In this document: positions 47,601 through 61,500 of the stretch, one piece after another | How the letters are laid out: every line of letters begins with the position of its first letter | How positions within the stretch are numbered: the first letter of the stretch is position 1 | Source of the DNA: Holacanthus passer | Lineage: Eukaryota > Chordata > Actinopteri > Pomacanthidae | Direction of reading: 5' to 3' | Assembly (NCBI GenBank): GCA_025331565.1 | Contig: JAFREQ010000046.1 | Location: 2,048,501 to 2,112,500, forward strand | Length of the DNA stretch: 64,000 nt | Notes under the pieces: model-generated | What the model saw: the letters and a program-made list of their open reading frames with translations, nothing else | Told to the model about the DNA's origin: nothing | The model's database searches: none | Translations under genes and position numbers: made by a program

Positions 47601-49513
47601 TGGGGAAGAGAGAAGCTGTCGATTCCACCTCCTTTAAAGTCGGCCTCACCTGAACTCATCAGTGAAAATGAGCAGATGTTGGCTTATGTAGCACAGATGG
47701 AGAAACTGAAGTGTGGATGAAAGGATTTGAAGAAGAGAAAAACAGTAAATAAAAGGTGGCTGAAAGAACGAAAAGAGAAGCAGTTTCTTTTCCACGTGGC
47801 AGCGTTTTTCTTTCCAGCTCATGACTTTGCTTCTGCTGCGTTGTCCGTCCAGCTCGGTGAGCAAAGTGGATTTGACCTGAGTGAGAGACGGGAGCGCTGC
47901 GTCAGACTGGCAGGGCTTTGACTGGATGTGAAAGGGAGGATGGGAGGATGTGTGTCAGGGTTCAATCTGGATGAGGTTCGGCTGTTGTTACCCCACATTT
48001 AGCAAAACAACTGAGAGCGACGTGTCCTCCTTTTGTGCTTTTACAGTTTTAGTTTGATTCAGTCACTAAAATATCTGTATGAAAGATTATAAAAATGTTG
48101 AGATGTTGATGAACTGATGAACAGAAGTTTGTAACCTCCTCTTTGTTCCTCTTTGCAGAAGAAGAGCAGGGAGGAGAGCTGTGGCGAGGGCAGCGGGGTG
48201 GAGATCCTGGAGAACAAGCCGTACGAGGACGGACCCGGAGGCTCGGGTCAGTACACGCACAAGGTCTACCACATCGGCAAACACATCCCGTCCTGGTTCT
48301 GCGCCATCCTGCCTCAAGCCGCCCTTCGAGTGGAGGAGGAGTCCTGGAACGCCTACCCCTACACCCGAACCCGGTGAGACAGGGGACGATGATTCACCAC
48401 ACACGTATTTAAAATGAAGAAGGGACGTTATGGATGCGTGGAGATGCTGCTCAGACTTTCAGAAAACAGCAAATCATCCCTGTGCTCAAACATTTGCTCC
48501 GTGTTCGCACTTAAGCCACTAAACATTACATGAGGTGATTTCAGGCTGCTGGAATGATCTAAAGTAGAAAGACTGGACTTTCAGCAATAAAACGTTGTTA
48601 ATGGTTTTTGTTATACGGCTTCAGGTTCATAAATTTGACAAATTAAATAACATTCTCTCGATGTTGCTGATGAAGCCATTTTTTGTATTTGGAACTTTTT
48701 CAGCTGAATAATCATATATTCATTTACTGGACACACAGTTGCCAACTTTGTGCCAGATTTGCCAAGTTTTTAGATTCCTGGATAACTTGATCTGTCCAGC
48801 TCGACCAGTCACGCTGCTTTTTCAGACCAGAAGGATTTTATACAGTTGGCACCAATTCTCATTTCTGATTAGATTTGCAGGACTTTGAGCTTCGTAGCTC
48901 CTCCGTTAGTTATAACATACATTTTCTCAATCCAAGTATTCAGTTTTCTGTCACACAAGACAAAGAAGAGCAGCAAATTTCTGACGCTGAAACCGACAGA
49001 TGTTTGTCTTTATGCTTGAAAAATGAGTCAAAATTGTTTGCAATAAATGTTTTTGTTGTGTTTTTTCCATCAAGTATCTACATTTTTAGCTGTTCACTGC
49101 CAACGTGATGGAGGAAGGTGCCTCCGTACTAAACAGCTGATTCTCCTCTCTCAGGTATACCTGCCCCTTTGTAGAGAAGTTCTCTATCGACATCGAGACG
49201 TATTATAAACCAGATACTGGAAATCAAGGGGATGTCTTCAATATGTCCTCGGCTGAAAAGAGACAGAGGACTGTAGGTAAGTCGAAAACACGCAGCGAGA
49301 ACTCGACCGGCCGACTGTCATCTCCTCGTTATCAGATTTACACAAAGTTATTTTAGCGCAGACGGAGCGATGCACAGGGAAACAGAGTGTTGAGTCTCTG
49401 AATACTAAAATTCACTGGGGTGCAGAAAAACGTACAGTTTGCTCCAGACACACTGCCTGCAGGGAGTTATTACATAACACACACGCACACACACACACAC
49501 ACATACAAGCACA

Positions 49514-49555
<42 letters not shown>

Positions 49556-52500
49556 CACACACACACACCTCTTGAGGCAGGTGTTTAGTCGCGACATCTG
49601 CATCAGTTCTGCATTTGTGTGATTCATGATAATTCTTTTCTCTCAGACCCCATCGACATCGTGAAGGACTACATCCCTCCTCATGAATACCTGGTGGAAG
49701 AAGACCCCAAACTGTATCAGTCAGTCAAGACCAAACGGGGTCCGCTGTCGGACGACTGGATCGAGGAGATCAACCAGAATCCAGGTCAAAGCCCCGTCAT
49801 GTGTGCCTACAAGCTCTGCAAGGTGGAGTTCAGATACTGGGGCATGCAGTCCAAGATCGAACGCTTCATACACGACGTGGGTGAGTTTGGCCGATGGCGC
49901 ACGAAATGAGGGATGACTTTGAAAGGCTGACTGATGGATATTCCTGGAAAGTCAGTGAAAACCCTGGAAATACAGGGAAGAATAAATCAGGTGTGATGGA
50001 GTTGTGGCATTGGGCCTGAAAGTTTGAGAATAACTCAGAACTAAAAGTAAAGGGTAACCATGAAAAGTAATAAACAGTAATTAAAAACCCTAAAAATCAG
50101 GATGAAAATCAATCATGAAAATCCTGCAATAATTGTTCAAGTATTGTGAATAATGAAGTCAGATCTAAAGCTGAAAAGAAACTAGAACAATCCTGACAAA
50201 TCAGGACTTTTGCTAGTAAAGGACTGGAATGTAAAAGTCAGGGATGATCTGAATCTAAATCCTGAAAAGTCAATATGACCTTGAAAGATTTGAAAAGTCA
50301 AAAATAGTGTTGAGAAACTGGTAATAATCCTCGAGTTAAGAGTGAATCAGCCTGAAAGCTTGAAAATGTCAGTGATAAAAATTAAAAGTCATGATGACCC
50401 TGAAAAAGTGGAAGTGAACAGCGGGCTGAGACGAGTGGAAAGTGTGCGTCTCCCTGAGATAACACAACACGCTGGATTCATTTCCTGCCACTGTTGCTGG
50501 ATCGTTTCTGTTTCGCTGCTGTGATTTAAGAGCTTTTATTGATGTATGAACTCTCACAGCTTTTCACACTAATGAAGCAGCAGCTGCTGTTTTCACTCTG
50601 TCGGTCTCATCAACAGATCTTCAACCACAAAACTTCAACACACACGACGTTGTCGAACGTTTCCTTTCATGCTCATTTCATATTTACTTCATCTCATCTG
50701 CATCAAGTCAAACAGTGTCTTTAGTGTCCTGATGTGTTCGTGGTTGTTTTCACTGTGTATTCATATAACAGCTCTCTCTGTTTGCTCATTTTCTCTTTTA
50801 TCGCCAGGTCGTATGTTTTAATCATGATGGCTTCAGGGTTTATAACCAGCTGCTGCTTGTTTTAGTTCATCGACAAAAAGACATTGATGAAAATGAATTT
50901 TCCTGTTTACTCACTTACCTGAGCAGCAAAATGAATCTAAATTGAGAAATTGACAAACAGAAGTAGTATGAAAATAAATATTAATACCACACTGTAAACT
51001 TACTGTCTCTTAATATTCTCTTCCTTAAGTGAGAGTATCACCAGCAAAATTTACTTCAAGTTCTATTAAACCAAGATATAATATTACTGCTCAGGAAAAT
51101 GAATTTACATGCCGGTGCGTCCTTGTCTCCGTCCGTCCAGGCCTGCGTAAAGTGATGGTCCGAGCCCACCGGCAGGCGTGGTGCTGGCAGGACGAGTGGT
51201 ACGGCCTGACCATCGAGGACATCCGGCAGCTGGAGCTGGAGACCCAGCTGGCTTTAGCCAAGAAGATGGCTCAGTACAGCCTGAACGAGGAGGGGGGAGC
51301 GGAGACCAACGGCTCCTCGGTGAGCCAGGACCAGGAGCAGGGGGCCGAGGCCGAGGGATCGGCCGCAGAGGCCGAGGGAGGAGCGGGGAAACTGGGAGAC
51401 TCGCTGGAGACACGAGGGGAACTCACCAAGCAGTGGTCGACGTCCTCCAGATCCTCCAACAGGTCCTCGAAGAGAGGCGGTGAGCGACGGCCCGCGGTCT
51501 TCACCTCGCTCATCTGCCTCCGGCCCCATGCACAGTTTGTTGCTCACTAACATCAGCTGCGTTTGTGTGTTTGCAGGGAGTCCGTCTCATCAGAGCATCT
51601 CAGAGTGGAGGATGCAGAGCATCGCTCGAGACTCAGAGGACAGCACAGACGACGAGTTCTTCGATGCTCATGGTAAAATCATCGCTCTCTGCAGGAAACA
51701 TAAAAACATATTAAACAGCTCAGAGGCCGATGGCTTTATGTTAAATATGCACTATTTATATTATTGATCTATAAATGATATTTTAGTTGTGCCTCCTGCT
51801 TCGTTCTGGCTTTAAAACATGCAAACGTTATCTTGACTGATTCATTTACTTTCATTTATTAATATTCGCTGTGGAGCATCTCAAGGTTTCATCAATCATC
51901 TTGTTTTGTTTGCTTCCCGTTCTCATGTATCACCGTGGTTCAAGGGCATTTCTTTTATTTAATGAATCCACTGAAGCATTAAACAGTCAATGTATCAGAT
52001 CAAATTCATAAAGAACCTGTTGTCGTTCAAGTCAAGTCACTTTGGATATAAAGCACATTTGAAAAACAGCCGAAGTTGACCGAAGCTTTGGACACGTTTA
52101 AGACAAAGCTGTTTGTCTTTCAGAGGACTTTTCTGACAACGAGGAGATGTTTGCCAAGGAGATCACCAAGTGGAGCTCCAACGATCTGATGGACAAGATC
52201 GAAACCATAGAGGTGGATGAAGCACAAGGTGGGTGGTCTTTCTGTTTTTTACATACACACATAGAATCACATCAGATCCTGCACTCGAAACATTTCTATT
52301 TTTAGTCACGGCGTCTGAATGAACGAGTGAACGAGTCATGTTTTCACAGAGACGTTGTACCAGGAGTCGGGCGGCGAGTACGCTGTGATGAGTAACGAGG
52401 AGAGGCAGATGGAGGTACACTTTCTTCACTTCTTTCCAATTTCATTCATGTCTCTCACGCTAACACCCATGATTAAATATCTTGTAGATAATACTCCTCC

Positions 52501-55500
52501 TCCTAAATTAGCTTTCAGTCATCCTGCCAGCGTAGTGAGATTAGGATCCAGCCGTCAGCCGAGTTTTATTCCTCCACAGGGAAAAGACTGAGGCCTCTGT
52601 TTTCATGCAACGACCAGCAGGAGAAAAGCTTCCTGGTGGTTTGGTCGTGTAACTCGAGATTCAGTTTCTCCAGCGTTTCATGTTTTATAATGATAATAAC
52701 AATTGTAAATGCTGTTTTTGGTTGTGTGTTCTTGCTCTTTTTGTTCAGTGCCGTGTCTCAAAAAGACAAAGACACGAATCCATCAGAAAACGAAATGTAA
52801 GTCTTGGTCCTGTAGCTGTAGAGAGTGAAGAGTTCTAGTGCACAAACACAAGAGAGTAGAACATTAGAGACAGGACTTAGTGAGCGGTGTCCATCTTCTC
52901 ATCCTCTCCAACAATAAGCGAATAAGCCCGGTTCCACAATGTCAAACTGTTCCTTTAACTCTACTATACTTTTCATTTGCTTCTTAAAAATTCATCATTT
53001 CAGTGGGAGATGCTTCAAAAACAAATACTGGGATGCGTTAAAGGATTGTACTTTCATAACGTTGTTGGATTGGAGCTTTTGATCGTATCACATGATCTTC
53101 TTCAGCAGGTGTTTTTTGAGCTGCTGTTTCCTAATGATTATTCTCATCATTGCTTCATCTGATTAAAATATCAGAAAATACCAACTGTACCACAAAGTGA
53201 TGTCTTCATATTACTTCATTTTGTCTGACCAACAGTCCAAAATCCAAAGAATGATTTAAAACAGAGAAATTTGTGTTGGACTAATTTCATTCTCTCCTTC
53301 ATCCCTATTAACCGTGTTTCCTGTTTCCTTCCTGTCTGTCCTCTGTCCTCGTACCTGCAGGACTGTTCGTCTCAGCAGTGTCTCCAGCCGTCCAAGATCC
53401 ACGTCCTCGTTCTGGTTCTGCATGGAGGCAACATTCTGGACACTGGCTCTGGTACGACAGCAACAACATCCTCCAACATTATTAACAACGTTTGTATAAT
53501 AGCAATCGATAAACTAACTGTTTGTCTCTTCATTAAGAAAACACATCATCTCAAACAAAACACATCAGCTTTAAACCAGAACATTAGTTTCCAAGAGCCA
53601 GGTCTCAGTTCACAAAGTAAATCTGCTGCACCACTTTTTGACTTTTTAGAATGAAATATATGAATGAATGATAATATTCTTCACATGAAACGATGCAAGA
53701 AAGAAAATGTACGTTTAGCTCGTTGAAATACAACAAAGTTCCTGCAAATCAAAGCTTGACTCTGTGGTTTGTCTGCAGGTGAGCAGAACAGCAAGCAGGG
53801 AGACGGAAACACGCTGAGCGGGGTGTTTGAGACGGTGATGAGGGTCCATTACCCGGCGGCTCTGGGCCGCATCGCCATCCGGATGGTCCCCTGTCCCGCC
53901 GTGTGTGTCGACGCATTCTCGCTCGTCTCCAAGTGAGCAACACTCCCGAGTGTTCGACAGCATTTAAATAACCTGCTGTAATACACACACACACACACAC
54001 ACACAACCTGCTGTGTGAATACACACCGACAGTAACTCGTCCCGTCTGCTCTGCAGTCTGAGCCCCTACAGCTACGACGAGAGCTGCCTGTCCAGCAGCC
54101 AGGACCACATCCCTCTGGCTGCGCTGCCTCTTCTGGCCACGTCTGCGCCTCAGTACCAAGACGCCGTGGCCACCGTCATCCTACGAGCCAATCAGGTGTA
54201 CAGCGACTTCATCAAGTCTTTGGAAGGAGCCTCTTTCAATGGGCAGGTCGGTGTCTGCGTGCAGCGTCTTTCTGCTGATTCACCTCAGTGCTTCTCTTCA
54301 GTGTCTCATCGTGTTTCCGTGCTTTGCTTTCGACCTCAGGTGTGCGTCATCGGGGACTGTGTCGGAGGCATCCTGGGGTTCGACGCTCTGTGCAGCAGCT
54401 CTGTGACGGTGTCAGAAAGCCAGAACAGCAGCAGACGGGGCAGCGCCATCAGCGTGCAGGTATCAGACTCAACTCTCCGACAGCAGACGAGACTGAGAGT
54501 CCAGAGCCGAGGTTTTCAAAGAGTCAGAAAGTAATAAAAAGGAGGACAAACCTTCTTTCAATGTGTTTGTACAGCAATATTAGGACGTCTTGTTGAGTGT
54601 CTATGAGATCAAATAACTTACATCATGATCCCATCAGCATCCAGGAAGGAAGCCAAACCAAGTAATTAAACTAAGGGGGTCAAAACAAAACCAATTTTTT
54701 GATTAGCAGATTTGGGCATGAAAATAAATAAAAGCTCCAAAAAATAAAATCTGAACATCTTAAACAAATTTCAAAACAAACCAACCAATGAATGTTGACA
54801 GATGTCAGTTGGTCCATATCAAGAGCGATGATGCCAAAGTATCTAAAAACTTCAAACTGTAAGAAACCTCAATGTGTGGATGAGTTTTAATCTCGATGTT
54901 CGTTGTCTCCGTCTGCGTCTCTCAGGACACGGACCTTCTCTCTCCAGGTATCGTCATAAACAGCGTCTCTCCCTCCTCGCCGTCCCTCGAAGGAAGCCGC
55001 CACCTCAGCCGCAGCAACATCGACATCCCTCGCTGCTCGGGGCCCGACGACCCCAAGAGGCAGCTTCCCCGCAAGCGCAGCGACTCGTCCACGTACGAGC
55101 TGGACACCATCAAACATCACCAGGCCTTCCTGTCCAGGTGAGACAGAGACGGACGCAGAGGTCGCACGCCCTCACACCTACCTGTCTTCTAGTTCGTCTC
55201 AGCTGTTTTGTTGCTGTCTGACTCTCAGTGAACTGTAGATGATGGTTCATAAATCCTTCGTCCAAGAATCTGTAACATCAGATACATCATCGCTGACAGA
55301 GACATGACGTTACTGACAACAAGTAACTTCTAATAAACAGTGGTGCAACAGCTCAAACTGATCAACTTCTGAACAGGAGATTTTTGGGAGTTAAGTGTTT
55401 TATTAATCAGTGTGAGAATCTGCAGATACATTCAGGTTGTTTAATAAGACTTTACATTAAAACAGTCATCAGTTCATTTGTCCATTTTTCACCTTATTGT

Positions 55501-58500
55501 TGTTTTTATTTGTTGATGAAAAATGTGACTTAATGTGAATTAATCTTAATTCTCACTTTTAATAGTTTTCAGTTTTAGTTTTGTTTTCGTCAAGTATTCA
55601 AAGTATATTTACTCAAGTACTGTGCTTCAGTACAATTTTGATGTACTTGAACTTTAGTATGTCAATTTTCTACAACTTTATACTCTGTCACATCTCAGAG
55701 ACAAATATCTTACTTTTTAATCCACTACATTTACTTGACAACTTTAGTTACTAGTTACTTTGCAGATTTAACTTATTAATGCATTTAGCAGAATTATAAT
55801 ATATAGACTTTGAAATGGGCTGTTCTGCATATTGAGTACTGTTACTTTTGGTACTTTAAGTATATTTGGCGTTCATACTTTTCTACTTTTATTACTTACT
55901 TTTATGATTTTGAATTCAGAACCTTTGCTGTTTTTAAACTGTCGTACTGCTACTGTCACTGAATGAACTCGTTTCCTCTCTGGTCAGCCTCCACTCCAGC
56001 GTTCTCCACGGGGAGCCGGGATCGCGACGCTCCAGCAACAGCACCATGCTGGAAGGAGGCTCTTTGGGAAAGTTTGACTTCGAGGTGACTGACTTCTTCC
56101 TGTTCGGCTCTCCTCTGGGGCTGGTGCTCGCACTGAGGAAGACGGTGGTGCCCTCGTTAGATGGTGAGGAAGGTTTTTTCATTCTGGTTCATTCTGATGG
56201 AGCCTTTACTGTAGGATTTAAAACATCTTTTCTAATAACTTTCCTTTTGCCAGACGAGCAGGAAGTGGTTATTTGTAGCCTCTGATGTTTTTTTTCCTGT
56301 GTGAGATTCGTGTCTCCAGCAGCTGGAAAGCAGGTGTCAGGGGTCAGAGGTCATGTTTCTGATCTCAAAGTTTTGGCTGAGATGAGGCAAATACGTGATT
56401 GAAGTCAGAGCTGAAACAGGCTCGACTCTGACTGTACTGTGTGTCCTCCGGGGTTCGAAGCAGAGAGTTTACTGACCTGCAGCTGTTTTACGAAGTCGCT
56501 GCTCCCAAGAAATAATCCAGCACATAATCTCTGTTAAACTGCAACTTGTCCTTAAACAAACGAGATGTTAACTAGTGAGTCTCAAACCTGCTTTTTAACC
56601 TTTCTTGATAACTGGTTTCATGTTGTCCCTTTTTTTCAGTCTCTCTTTAACCCTCGCTGTGTTTGTCCCCCCACAGTGTCGGCTCTGCGTCCCGCCTGTC
56701 AGCAGGTTTATAACCTCTTCCATCCCGCCGACCCCTCGGCCTCGCGCCTCGAGCCTCTGCTGGACAAGCGCTTCCACCTGCTGCCTCCCTTCAGTGTCCC
56801 CCGGTACCAGCGCTTTCCTCTGGGCGACGGACACTCGGCTCTGCTGGGTCAGTCCACACAGGTCTTACTGCATCAATAAGATTTAGGTGTCATCCAGCTG
56901 TTGTATCTTACTCTTCTTCCCTTCATCTGGCTTCCTAGTCGAGACGGTGCAGAGTAACCCTCAGCTCCTGATGGAGTCCAGTGGTTCAGCGTCCCATCGC
57001 ACCCCGGAAAACACCGTCAACGAGACGTCCATCCCCGTCCCCGTCCTCAACTGGCAGAGCTCGCAGCTGCACGCAGAGAGTGAGGATCTGTTTTATTGAG
57101 CATTAAAGAAGCTGATAGATGGGTTTGTCTCCTTTGGACAGTCAGGCTAACGGTTTCCCTCTGTTTCCACTCTTTATGCTAAGCTAAGCTCACCAGCTGT
57201 AGGTGTGAATAAGTGAATGTCAGACTGTTCCTTTAATTGCTGAAGGAACTGTCTGATCGACTGACTGCTGCTGCTTCTCGCCCCGTCAGACTTTACTGTA
57301 ACGTCTCCGTGTTCCCAGATCTGAGTGATTACTTTGCTGACTCACAACTCTGTTAACCGCTCTCTTAAAAACTTTTATATTATCACATTAGGAAATTGGC
57401 AGAAATCACACTTAGGGCTTGTTGGTTCCCCTGGATGAGAAAGATGTGCGTATGTTTGCAAACTGATGCCAAATCTTTAGAAATAAGACCCAAATGTTAA
57501 TTAACTGGAATTTTCCTTAAATCATTTCATGAATTCATCATCGTTAATTCTTCGTCCTCTCTCTACTCTGCTTGTTGACTCGTCTCTTCTGTCTCTGCAG
57601 TGGACTCTCTTCACTCTCATATTTTCGTGGACGGCCAGTACCCATCGTCCACGTCACCCGGGGTCCCTCACCTTCGATTCAACCGCAGGGCCAGCGAGGC
57701 CAGCCTGGCCAGCCAGGTGTCGGGTTTAGCCGACTCTTACACCGCCTCCAACATCGCCACCAGTAAGTTCACCTCCAACCCTCAAACCTGTGGTCCAACA
57801 AGCCGACAATTTATGTGTTGACATTGTCATTTCCTGCCTCCAAACGTCCCCTCAGCGCTCAGACGTGAAGTCAGCCTCAGTAAAAGGCCCCGGCTTCTGT
57901 CCCAGCTGGCTCTTCCCTACGGTAGATTCGCCTCTCGGAGTCCGTCCACGCGGTCGCGCCTGAAAACCCGTCAGGTGTTCCCCAAACCCAACGGTGTGGA
58001 GTCTGAGGAGAGCTCGGACATGAGCTCTGACATGACCTCTGACCTCACAGATGTCACGTCTGACATCAGCTCGGCCCCCCCGTCACCCGGGGTGCTGAAG
58101 AACATAGAGCAAGGTACCCTGGGAGATGTAGTGAGAGGACATGGAAGGACGCTAGGATCCGTCCTCCTTCCCTGTGGGCTTTCCTTCCTCCTCTGTCAGA
58201 TAGTCCTCCTCATTAGTCCGATGAATGACCTGCAAACCTTCTGAACGACCTCTCTGAAGCTCAGATTCATGAGAACCACCAAAAAACAACGTTCTCACTG
58301 AGTCTGATCTGTTGTTTTCTTGCGAGTGTGTGATTCAAACCTCATCTGTCCGTTTTCAGTCGTAGCTCGGAGTCTAGAGCCTTTTAGTTTAACCCCTGAA
58401 ACTGTTCTTTTAACTTCCTCCAGCGTAAGATACCTCAAACAGATCTGCAGTGACTAATTTCTAAACTCACTTTGTGTCTCTCTTTTCCATCCCTTTGTAG

Positions 58501-61500
58501 TTGCCTCTCGGTGGTGGGGCAGTAAGAGGATGGACTACGCCCTGTACTGCCCCGACGCCCTGACAGCGTTTCCCACCGTGGCTCTGCCTCATCTCTTCCA
58601 CGCCTCCTACTGGGAGTCCACTGACGTCGTCTCTTTCTTACTCAGACAGGTTCAGAGAGACTTTCTATTAATAATGATAAGAAGAAGGATTTTATTTTAT
58701 TTTGTTCTTAAATTCAAAGTGTATTTTTTGGTATTTTGTAATGATGAGAATCCACCACTTTGTCAAGACTGAAATATGTCAATAACTATTGGATGGACTG
58801 TAATGAAACTGGTAAAGACATTGATGGTCTCCAGAGGTCATAAATGAATGTTGAATGAAGTGAAGTCCTTCTCATTACAGCCAAAGCTAACAAGACACTA
58901 CAGGAATTTATCATCAATTTTAATGGTTATCTTTGAAAAATGTACATTTATTTTCATTGCTGTGATGAATCAGAATATACAGATGAAGAATTGCAACAGA
59001 CAGATGTAAAGAAAGCAGAGAAAGTTCCTTCTTTCATACTAATATACAATCTAAACTTTAACGGCTTCACAGTGACAGATGCTGTAACGTTATATTACCT
59101 GTGGCTGAACAAACTGTCCAGTGTGAAGATCAGGATGACTTTCAACCTGAAACCTCCAGGAACATTTATCACATGAGTGTGAAACAGAACTTCTCTTTCT
59201 CAGGTGATGAGACATGAGAACTCCAGTATTTTGGAACTGGATGGTAAAGAAGTGTCTGAATTCACTCCGTCCAAACCTCGAGAGAAGTGGCTCCGCAAGA
59301 GGACTCATGTTAAAATAAGGGTAAGATCTCTCTTTGGGTTTAAGAGCATTTCCTGCAGAAACATTTCAAGTTTAGATGTAATAATGTCTTTTTACCTCAA
59401 TCAATCAGTCATAGGCGACATTTTACTGCAGAACAAGCACTTTCACTTTTGATATTTGCAGTGTATTTTGTGCATTTTACAGCTCATGCTTTTTTTATTT
59501 TTACATTATTATATTGGTGCTTCTTCTTTCACTGCTGCATACAGCCACAAAAAACCACAGTCAGTCTCACTGTTGCCTGAGAGGTGAAACTCGGGGCAAA
59601 ACAAGTCAAACAAAAATCACTCATTGCTGCTCCTAAGACTTAATTGCTGATCTTAATTAACATTTTGATCAACTTAAAGATTCTCTCATTTGAATTTTGG
59701 CAGCTGCACAGTGAGAAGACTCTGTGGATTGATTTTACAGAAGGGATCAAACAGATATTTCCTGTTTTGTCGTCTGTGTGTCAGAATGTGACGGCGAACC
59801 ACCGTGTGAACGACGCTGTGTTCACGGAGGACGGAGCCCAGATGGTGATGGGACGTTTCATGTACGGCCCTCTGGACATGGTCACCCTTACTGGAGAGAA
59901 GGTAATGACAACGTCCAGCTGCGATCCGCTAAAAAAAAAAAAAATAGACGAGTTATGTAACTGTGTCACCATCTGTGTCGTTGAGGTCAAACAGAGTTGT
60001 GTCATGTTGAAAGCATCTTTGTGTTGTTTCCTGCAGATTGACATCCACATTATGACCCAGCCGCCCTCTGGAGAGTGGGTGTACTTTGACACAGAGATCA
60101 CCAACAGCAGCGGACGCATCTCTTATGTAATCCCTGAGAGCAGGAGGCTCGGCATCGGGGTGTATCCCGTCAAAATGGTGGTCAGGTATGTTGAGCCTTT
60201 ACGTCATGTAATAAGATTTATATTTTACCTTCACATCTCCTCCATTTTCTCGTCTCTGCTCCTTCTCTCAGGGGCGACCACACATTTGCAGACAGCTATC
60301 TCACTATCGTACCTCGAGGAACAGAGTTTGTCGTCTTCAGTATTGACGGATCATTTGCAGCCAGTGTGTCTATAATGGGCAGCGACCCAAAGGTTCGAGC
60401 CGGAGCTGTGGATGTGGTGAGGTGAGGATCAGACGCCGAGCTCTCTGTAGCTTTACTCTGTTGTGAAATGTGCTGTAAATGGTTGCACAGTTGGGAGGAA
60501 GGATCTGCTCTTTGAAGAATCTTCCAAAGAATCGAAGCAGCGTGAAGGAGCCCGTCAGGTTATAATGGCTGAGCTGTACACCTGCATGAATTTGATTGGA
60601 TGGGATGAAGATGGTGCAGCATGAGCAAACAGCTGTTAATATAAGTGCCACTGAATTAATGTGTGCTCCATGTATTTCCTGCAGATACTGGCAGGATCTG
60701 GGTTATCTGATCGTCTATGTGACGGGTCGTCCCGACATGCAGAAGCAGCGTGTGGTGGCCTGGCTCGCTCAGCACAACTTTCCTCACGGCATCGTCTCCT
60801 TCTGCGATGGGCTGGTTCACGACCCGCTCCGACACAAGGCCAACTTCCTCAAATCCCTCATCAACGAGGTAAGGAAGGCCGCGGGGGAGTTCGAGGCGAT
60901 TTTATAATAAAATCCTTGAAGTCTCTAAAAGCTGACCTCCTTCTTTGATCAGGCCCACATGAGGATTTTTGCAGCCTACGGCTCCACCAAGGACATCTCT
61001 GTGTACTCGTCTGTCAACCTGCCTCCGTCCCACATCTACATAGTGGGAAGGCCCACCAAGAAAATGCAGCACCAGTGTCAGGTATGGAATAAACCCTGAG
61101 AGCAAAGAGCCAGCGTATTCTTCAATTACAGTGCTTTAATTTAGTTAGTTAGTAATTAAGTTTATCATATGTTGTTAATGTAAAGTCTGAAAAGTAACTA
61201 GAAACTAAAGCTGTAGGATAAATGTAGTGGATTACAAGTATTAGGAAACACAAAGGGAACGCTCAAATAAAATACAAGTACCTCACTTTTGTACTTTTTT
61301 CTGTGGGATATGAAAAGGTTTTATTATTGTTGTGTATGTTTGAGTCACTTCCCTGTCAGAGCATTTTCTAGCTGTAAACTAAATTTGATTTCACCTTCTG
61401 TCTCTTCCAGTTCATCCCGGACGGCTACGCCTCCCACCTGTCCCAGCTGGAGTACAGCCAGAGGTCTCGTCCCGCCAAGTCCGCCGGCACCCGCATGGTC

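Larger units (their letters stand above)
43485..51479 (+). other. pitpnm2: pitpnm2 PITP domain exons
   Basis: Five exons encode a class II PITP domain: MLIKEYRIPMPMSVEEYRIA, GQYTHKVYHIGKHIPSWF, YTCPFVEKFSIDIETYY, DPIDIVKDYIPPHEY, QSPVMCAYKLCKVEFRYWG and HRQAWCWQDEWYGLTIEDIR. The exon at 51141 continues into a low-complexity Glu/Gly/Ala-rich linker (GAEAEGSAAEAEGGAG), then a Ser/Arg stretch. Confidence 0.9.
54340..57762 (+). other. pitpnm2: pitpnm2 DDHD-region exons
   Basis: Includes VCVIGDCVGGILGFDAL, where the lipase-like GxSxG position reads G-D-C-V-G (Cys instead of Ser), then FDFEVTDFFLFGSPLGLVLA, VYNLFHPADPSASRLEPLL, and HIFVDGQYPSSTSPG. DDHD domains bind metal and phosphoinositides; here the Ser nucleophile is absent, in line with a non-enzymatic role. 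Confidence 0.8.

Noticed and set aside
57924..57976. Mini-intron GTAG...CAG inside the acidic pitpnm2 exon
   Set aside because: At 53 bases its removal breaks the reading frame, while the unspliced exon is fully open and in phase.
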